A DNA stretch of 10,123 bases from positions 1 through 10,123 of the forward strand of contig CAYGDE010000025.1 of assembly GCA_964348615.1 (NCBI GenBank). Direction: 5' to 3'. Each line of letters starts with the position of its first letter. The first letter of the stretch is position 1. The stretch is from DATIHT01 sp964348615 (GTDB lineage Bacteria > Patescibacteriota > Microgenomatia > Curtissbacterales > GWA2-41-24). The notes under the pieces are model-generated. The model made no database searches, was not told where the DNA came from, and saw nothing but the letters and a program-made list of their open reading frames with translations. A program made the position numbers and the translations under genes. Below, piece after piece: positions 6,486 through 10,123 of the stretch.

Positions 6486-7008
6486 ATTATCTAACTACCG
6501 TTCGATGCGGGCAAAAGACAAAACGCCAGAACCCTTTACCTCTTCCAGTATCCATAAAAACAAATTATTTTTCGTGATTCAAGAGCATCATGCAACCCGT
6601 CTACATTATGATTTTCGTCTTGAAGTTGATGGGGTTATGCCATCTTGGGCTATTCCAAAAGGTATACAGACGGACCCTTCGATAAAAAGACTCGCAATGA
6701 AAACTGAAGACCACCCTTTGGATTATAGGAAATTCTACGGGAATATCCCCGAAGGTGAATATGGAGCCGGAGAGGTTATCATTTGGGATGAGGGTACCTA
6801 TTTGCCAGAAGTGGAGGTATCAAAAGGTGAAAGGGTACAGATAAAAGACAAAAAAAAAGGAGAAATGGCAATGGAGCAAGGGATAAAAAAAGGTGAGGTA
6901 AAATTTAAACTTTTGGGCAAAAAAATAAAAGGCTCGTATGCCCTTATTAAAACTAAAGGTTTTCCACCAGGCAAGAAAAACGCCTGGCTTTTAATTAAGC
7001 ATAGGTAA
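6478..7008 (+). CDS. Stand-alone LigD-type DNA 3'-phosphoesterase
   Basis: This 176-residue protein is the phosphoesterase (PE) domain found at the N-terminus of bacterial LigD, here without ligase or polymerase domains. In Pseudomonas LigD the PE domain trims 3'-terminal ribonucleotides and 3'-phosphates at breaks. Residues corresponding to its active site are all present: H37, H43, D45 and R47 in EHHATRLHYDFRLE, then H79 and Y83 in EDHPLDY. PEGEYGAGEVIIWDEGTY and the C-terminal NAWLLIKHR also match. I start at the ATG 6478; the open frame extends to a TTG at 6448, but that adds ten residues within the exonuclease gene that do not resemble the family. A Lys/Glu-rich stretch (about 115-138) looks longer than the corresponding loop in LigD. 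It overlaps the exonuclease gene by 8 nt, suggesting coupled DNA-end processing. Confidence 0.92.
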   Translation: MDKLSNYRSMRAKDKTPEPFTSSSIHKNKLFFVIQEHHATRLHYDFRLEVDGVMPSWAIPKGIQTDPSIKRLAMKTEDHPLDYRKFYGNIPEGEYGAGEVIIWDEGTYLPEVEVSKGERVQIKDKKKGEMAMEQGIKKGEVKFKLLGKKIKGSYALIKTKGFPPGKKNAWLLIKHR

Positions 7009-7011
7009 CAA

Positions 7012-7041
7012 GGGACATAATACTTTTTAGTGTTATATAAT
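7012..7041 (+). promoter_or_regulatory. Predicted promoter of the cupin gene
   Basis: A perfect TATAAT at 7036-7041 lies 18 bp after GGGACA (7012-7017), which matches four of six bases of TTGACA. Transcription would begin around 7048-7050, a few bases before the ATG at 7053 and after the ATG at 7044. The cupin mRNA would be nearly leaderless and the upstream ATG untranscribed. Confidence 0.6.
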
Positions 7042-7052
7042 GTATGCATAAC

Positions 7053-7424
7053 ATGAAAGGCTACATTCACGACGTTTTGGACAAGGCACTAGAAAACACC
7101 TATTTTAGGCAGGTGTTAGAAACTGGGGAGCATACTCAAATTGTAGTGATGAGCATCGCGCCAGAGGAAGAAATCGGAATGGAAACCCACAAAAACAACG
7201 ATCAAGTACTATATTTTGTTCAAGGAGAAGGAAGGGCAACTCTAAACGGACAAGAAACACCATTTAAAAAAGGTGACATTTTCTTAGTTCAAGCGGGGAC
7301 AGAGCATAACTTTAAAAACACTGGTGTACAAGATTTGAAAATAATAACTGCCTACTCTCCCCCACATCACCCGCAAGGAACTATCCATAAAACCAAAGAT
7401 GAAGCTGCAAAAGCCGAATATTAA
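7053..7424 (+). CDS. Small single-domain cupin protein
   Basis: A 123-residue single-domain cupin of the mannose-6-phosphate-isomerase-like group. Cupin motif 1 is seen as GMETHKNNDQVLYFVQGEG (42-60), with H46 and Q51 in metal-ligand positions. Motif 2 is GDIFLVQAGTEHNFKN (74-89), with H85. The second His of the classic HxH is Asn48, common in this subgroup. The C-terminal HPQGTIHKTKDEAAKAEY is characteristic of these short cupins. Their reaction is generally unknown; a metal-binding, sugar- or small-molecule-related role is only possible. I chose the ATG at 7053 (MKGYIH) over the ATG at 7044 because a TATAAT at 7036-7041 would place the transcription start after 7044. It appears to be transcribed alone. 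Confidence 0.85.
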   Translation: MKGYIHDVLDKALENTYFRQVLETGEHTQIVVMSIAPEEEIGMETHKNNDQVLYFVQGEGRATLNGQETPFKKGDIFLVQAGTEHNFKNTGVQDLKIITAYSPPHHPQGTIHKTKDEAAKAEY

Positions 7425-7435
7425 TTTTCAACTAC

Positions 7436-7465
7436 TTGTTTTTTAACCTCAGCGTAAAATATATT
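7436..7465 (+). promoter_or_regulatory. Predicted promoter of the coiled-coil/DUF192/DUF2207 operon
   Basis: TTGTTT (7436-7441) and TATATT (7460-7465) are separated by 18 bp. An overlapping TAAAAT (7455-7460) is an alternative -10. The -10 ends 6 nt before the ATG at 7472 and no Shine-Dalgarno site lies between, so the mRNA would start at or next to the start codon. Confidence 0.5.
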
Positions 7466-7471
7466 AAATAA

Positions 7472-7924
7472 ATGGCAGATCCAAATGACAAAGTAATTGA
7501 CGTAGAAATAGTAGACGAAAGCCGAGATGATGCAAAGCTAATTTTAAGTCTTGAGGAAATGATCAAAAACAACAGGGATCTTATCGAAAAATCCCGAGGA
7601 GAACTTTCCGAGCAGCGGGACATGCTTAAAAATTCTTTTGAAAGTGATGCTATTTATCAAGAACAAAACGAAGAAGTTAAAAAAGCCACAAAAATAAGAA
7701 GCGCAACAAAATCACAAATCCTCAAAAAACCCTCTGTTGCCACAATTGCCGAAAAAGTTAAAAGTCTTCAGTCACAAATAAAAGAATATGAGGCAGCTCT
7801 CTCTGATTATTTACGTGAATATCTAAGAGTTTCTGGCCAGACTACTATAGAAGACGAAAAAGGGGAAATCTTAGAAATTATCTACACAGCTAAATTAAGA
7901 AAAGTAGACAAAGTAAGACGTTAA
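7472..7924 (+). CDS. Hypothetical coiled-coil protein
   Basis: A 150-residue protein I cannot assign to a family. It is highly charged and lacks a signal peptide or membrane segment, so it is probably cytoplasmic. After an acidic N-terminus (KVIDVEIVDESRDD), residues about 25-80 and 92-118 have heptad-like spacing of Leu, Ile and Met among Glu, Lys and Gln, indicating two coiled-coil helices split by a KKPSVA break (85-90). The C-terminus (TTIEDEKGEILEIIYTAKLRKVDKVRR) may form a short beta or helical cap with a basic end. It heads an operon: the DUF192 gene starts 1 nt after its stop. The AT-rich box before the ATG and the absence of a Shine-Dalgarno site suggest a leaderless message. Confidence 0.75.
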   Translation: MADPNDKVIDVEIVDESRDDAKLILSLEEMIKNNRDLIEKSRGELSEQRDMLKNSFESDAIYQEQNEEVKKATKIRSATKSQILKKPSVATIAEKVKSLQSQIKEYEAALSDYLREYLRVSGQTTIEDEKGEILEIIYTAKLRKVDKVRR

Positions 7925-7925
7925 T

Positions 7926-8270
7926 TTGATAGTTCGAAATAAAACAAAAAATACCATCCTCGCCAAAAACTTAAAAGTAGCAAAATCCCCTATCGACAAA
8001 TTTTTAGGCCTTCTAAAAAAATCCAACCCAGAATCTTTGCTTTTTAATACCAGGTTCGGAATCCACACTTTATTTTTAAAGAAGCCACTGGACATTATCA
8101 TCTTAAATTCTCAAGACGTGGTAGAAAAAACTGCTACAGTTTTTCCGAACAAATTTTTTTTGTACAACCCAAAAAATTATAAAGTATTAGAATTGCCCCA
8201 AGGCACTATCAAAAGAACAAAAACGAAAATAGGCGACAGGCTAAGTTTTTCTGATAATATATATCCGTGA
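7926..8270 (+). CDS. DUF192 family protein
   Basis: A 114-residue protein resembling the DUF192 family, small beta-barrel proteins of unknown biochemical role. Family features are the opening strand IVRNKTKNTILAKNLKVA, the DKFLGLLKKS segment (24-33), a central IHTLFLKKPLDIIILN (46-61) and the closing VLELPQGTIKRTKTKIGDRLSF. Many homologues carry a signal peptide; this one has none. A stop precedes the frame at 7914 and there is no in-frame ATG near the N-terminus, so the TTG at 7926 is the only reasonable start, giving an N-terminus of the expected length. It lies 1 nt after the coiled-coil gene, and its TGA overlaps the GTG of the DUF2207 gene, so the three are surely cotranscribed. Confidence 0.8.
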   Translation: MIVRNKTKNTILAKNLKVAKSPIDKFLGLLKKSNPESLLFNTRFGIHTLFLKKPLDIIILNSQDVVEKTATVFPNKFFLYNPKNYKVLELPQGTIKRTKTKIGDRLSFSDNIYP

Positions 8271-10123
8271 GGTTATCAGTACTCTTTGCACTATTTTTAT
8301 TTTTTCCACCCTCTGTTTTTGCTCAGTCAGATTGGATTATTAAAAATTTCCAAAGTTATATCGAGATTACGCAAAATGGCCAAGTAGAAGTAACCGAGAC
8401 AATTAAAGTCGATTTTGGAAATGTAGAAAAACATGGCATTTTTAGGGACATTCCATATGTTTACGAAAACGAAGATAGAACCAAATCCTACACCCAGGTG
8501 GAAGTACAAGAAGTAAGTCTAAATGGGCAAAAGGTTCAAAATGAAACCTTTAAAAACTCAGCCAATTTAAGAATCAAAATTGGAGACTCTAAAAAAACTA
8601 TATCAGGCACCCAAACATATCAAATAAAATATCAAGTCGAAGGTGCTCTTTTGAGCTTTAACACACACGACGAGCTCTACTGGAACGTTACAGGAAACGA
8701 TTGGGAAGTGCCGATACAAACTGTTCAGGCAAGAATTACTCTTCCAAAAGACTCAATTATGCAAGTTTCATGCTACCAGGGCACTTTTGGAAGCAGTGAA
8801 AAATGCCAGGCGCAAAATGATAAAAAAAACGCAAACTTCTTATCAAATAGGTCATTTATGCAGGGTGAGGGATTAACAGTAGCAGTTGGTTTTGAAAAGG
8901 GGACTGTACCGATTGTTATAATCCCGAAACCTCAGACATTTTTTGAAAAAATTGTCTCTCCCACTTCTATGGCTGCATTTATTTTAAGCTCATTTATTGG
9001 GATTTTATTTGTTATTTTCAATTGGTATAAAGGAGGACGGGATTATTGGAAAAAAGGAAAATTTTTATTCGATCCGTCTTCAAAAGAAGAAATAAAACCA
9101 ATTGGTACAAAAGAAACTGTTGTAGTTGAATTTGACCCGCCGCAAAATCTTAGACCAGCAGAGCTTGGAACACTTATGGACGAAAGAGCCGATACGCTTG
9201 ACGTTTCAGCAACAATTGTAGATCTGGCTCAAAGAGGATTTTTGAAAATTATTGAAAAGGAAAAAACTTGGACATTTGGCAAGGTAGATTATGTGCTCAA
9301 AAGTCGGAAAAAAGACACTAAAAGCCTGTTTGGTTATGAAAAACTTCTTCTGGATAAACTTTTCGACACATCAGACGAAGTTGCCATTTCTGCACTTAAG
9401 AATAAATTTTATCAAGATCTAACGCTGGTTAAAAAAGAACTTTACGCACAAGTAGTTAACCAAAAGATTTTCCCTTCAGACCCACAAAAAGTAAGGACAA
9501 AATACTTTCTACTGTCTCTTACTGTAATTTTAATTTCTGTAGGAGTTTTAATACTTGGTGCAAATTTGCAAAACGGTCAGATATTTGATGTTGGAGTGGG
9601 AGTTGTAATAAGTGGAATTTTAATGGCTATTTTTTCGGGTGCCATGCCAAGAAGGACTGCGTATGGTAGGGAGATTTACAGAAGGACCAAAGGTTACGAA
9701 TTATTTTTGTCAAAAGCCGAAAAATATCGCCAGCAATTTTTTGAAAGGAAAAATTTGTTTAATGAAATACTACCCTATGCAATTGTTTTTGGTCTAACAG
9801 AAAAATTAGCGAGAGCTTTTAAAGACTTAGGGTTACCAGCCCCACAACCTAGCTGGTATGTGGGGATTCATCCTTTTAATATACTTTCATTCGGGCAAAG
9901 TTTGGATAGTTTTTCAAATTCCTTTTCTTCTTCAATTTCCTCAGCCCCTAGATCTTCCGGCTCCGGTGGTGGTGGATTTTCAGGTGGAGGTGGCGGAGGC
10001 ATTGGATCTACTGGTGCAGGAGGTGCCGGAGGAATTGGAGGTGGCGGAGATGGAGATGTTGGAACAGGTGAAGCTGGCACAGCAAATACTGGTGGAGGAG
10101 GTGGAGGTGGAGCTATAACGGGA
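8267..10123 (+). CDS. DUF2207 (YciQ-like) membrane protein, 3' partial
   Basis: The frame is open from GTG 8267 to the right edge, giving 619 residues with the end missing. A signal peptide (MRLSVLFALFLFFPPSVFA, cleavage near 19) leads to an extracytoplasmic DUF2207 domain. This has the hallmark HGIFRDIPYVYE (56-67) and YWNVTGNDWEVPI (138-150). A transmembrane helix at about 230-250 is followed by a cytoplasmic region and two more helices at about 414-434 and 440-460. The PSWYVGIHPF segment leads to a Ser-rich stretch and a Gly-rich tail from about residue 565. Such tails are usual in the family, but this one is longer and more varied than the usual short GGGGFSGGGGGG end. The function of the family is unknown. 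The GTG is fixed by the signal peptide and the GTGA overlap with the DUF192 gene. Confidence 0.9.
   Translation, partial: MRLSVLFALFLFFPPSVFAQSDWIIKNFQSYIEITQNGQVEVTETIKVDFGNVEKHGIFRDIPYVYENEDRTKSYTQVEVQEVSLNGQKVQNETFKNSANLRIKIGDSKKTISGTQTYQIKYQVEGALLSFNTHDELYWNVTGNDWEVPIQTVQARITLPKDSIMQVSCYQGTFGSSEKCQAQNDKKNANFLSNRSFMQGEGLTVAVGFEKGTVPIVIIPKPQTFFEKIVSPTSMAAFILSSFIGILFVIFNWYKGGRDYWKKGKFLFDPSSKEEIKPIGTKETVVVEFDPPQNLRPAELGTLMDERADTLDVSATIVDLAQRGFLKIIEKEKTWTFGKVDYVLKSRKKDTKSLFGYEKLLLDKLFDTSDEVAISALKNKFYQDLTLVKKELYAQVVNQKIFPSDPQKVRTKYFLLSLTVILISVGVLILGANLQNGQIFDVGVGVVISGILMAIFSGAMPRRTAYGREIYRRTKGYELFLSKAEKYRQQFFERKNLFNEILPYAIVFGLTEKLARAFKDLGLPAPQPSWYVGIHPFNILSFGQSLDSFSNSFSSSISSAPRSSGSGGGGFSGGGGGGIGSTGAGGAGGIGGGGDGDVGTGEAGTANTGGGGGGGAITG
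9957..10123 (+). repeat. G-rich low-complexity tract coding a Gly-rich tail
   Basis: The sequence is dominated by GGN codons (GGT, GGA, GGC) and encodes alternating Gly runs with Ser, Ala, Ile, Asp and Thr in the tail of the DUF2207 protein. It is strikingly G-rich on the plus strand against an AT-rich background. Its repetitive codons generate false open frames on both strands (Pro-rich on the minus strand). Confidence 0.75.

Noticed and set aside
6850..6867. A9 tract followed by GGAG and an in-frame ATG (6865), possible slippage or internal start
   Set aside because: The main frame continues correctly into the conserved PE C-terminus and both flanks are needed for one intact domain; an internal product would be about 47 residues.
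6967..6987. Perfect 6-bp inverted repeat CCAGGC/GCCTGG with 9-nt loop followed by CTTTT, terminator-like
   Set aside because: It lies before the phosphoesterase stop codon (7006-7008), the T-run is only four bases, and termination there would truncate the message; probably chance.
7044..7046. Upstream ATG for the cupin gene
   Set aside because: It directly follows the TATAAT box (7036-7041) and would lie upstream of the predicted transcription start.
3885..8270. Possible alternative genetic code (TGA read as Gly)
   Set aside because: TGA terminates the second GT2, MsrB and DUF192 genes exactly at ATGA/GTGA overlaps with the next gene, fitting the standard code.
9868..10080. Minus-strand open frame encoding a Pro-rich 70-residue peptide
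   Set aside because: It is the antisense image of the GGN-rich tail of the DUF2207 gene; Pro runs are simply complementary CCN codons.
9858..10118. Plus-strand open frame of 86 codons in another frame
   Set aside because: Shadow of the DUF2207 frame, which has a signal peptide and family motifs and is open throughout.
1..10123. CRISPR array, mobile element, phage, toxin-antitoxin or defence system
   Set aside because: No direct-repeat/spacer array, transposase, integrase, terminal inverted repeats or recognised defence gene was seen; the window is mostly ordinary metabolic, envelope and repair genes.

Overview
The window looks like chromosomal DNA from an uncultured bacterium, most plausibly a Patescibacteria/CPR member (a Microgenomates-like lineage is my best guess). 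The DNA is AT-rich, genes are very tightly packed, and many starts and stops overlap. Some starts are GTG or TTG, and Shine-Dalgarno sites are rare. The gene set includes a large YfhO-type membrane protein, GT2 glycosyltransferases, a stand-alone LigD-type phosphoesterase, a PolB-like exonuclease, and DUF192 and DUF2207 proteins. TGA is used as a genuine stop at several ATGA/GTGA junctions, so the code is standard and not the TGA=Gly code of Gracilibacteria/Absconditabacteria. The lineage is inferred from gene style only; no rRNA or marker gene is present.

Layout: (1) Positions 1-4946 (+) form one translationally coupled operon: a YfhO-like membrane protein cut by the left edge, two GT2 glycosyltransferases, and a CAD-type dihydroorotase. 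Overlaps are 22, 20 and 4 nt. The first three genes suggest surface-glycan assembly: a cytoplasmic GT2 loads a lipid carrier, another GT2 extends the glycan, and the multi-span YfhO protein acts at the membrane. The dihydroorotase belongs to pyrimidine synthesis and is a metabolic passenger. (2) 4943-5389 (-) is an unrecognised single-pass membrane protein, tail-to-tail with the dihydroorotase (stop codons overlap). (3) 5464-7008 (+) is a three-gene operon: methionine-R-sulfoxide reductase MsrB, a PolB-type 3'-5' exonuclease and a LigD-type 3'-phosphoesterase. Its theme is repair of oxidised protein and DNA ends. (4) 7053-7424 (+) is a single cupin gene. (5) 7472 to the right edge (+) holds a coiled-coil protein of unknown function, a DUF192 protein and a DUF2207 membrane protein that runs off the window with a long Gly-rich tail.

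Two regulatory themes stand out. The heads of the three right-hand plus-strand units have TATAAT-like boxes only 6-11 nt before the ATG and no Shine-Dalgarno site, which suggests leaderless mRNAs. In contrast, the second GT2 gene, inside an operon, has a near-perfect Shine-Dalgarno site. That site directly follows a degenerate heptanucleotide tandem repeat forming the 3' end of the preceding GT2 gene. I see no CRISPR array, transposase, tRNA, rRNA, att site or phage gene, and no gap over 300 bases without a gene.
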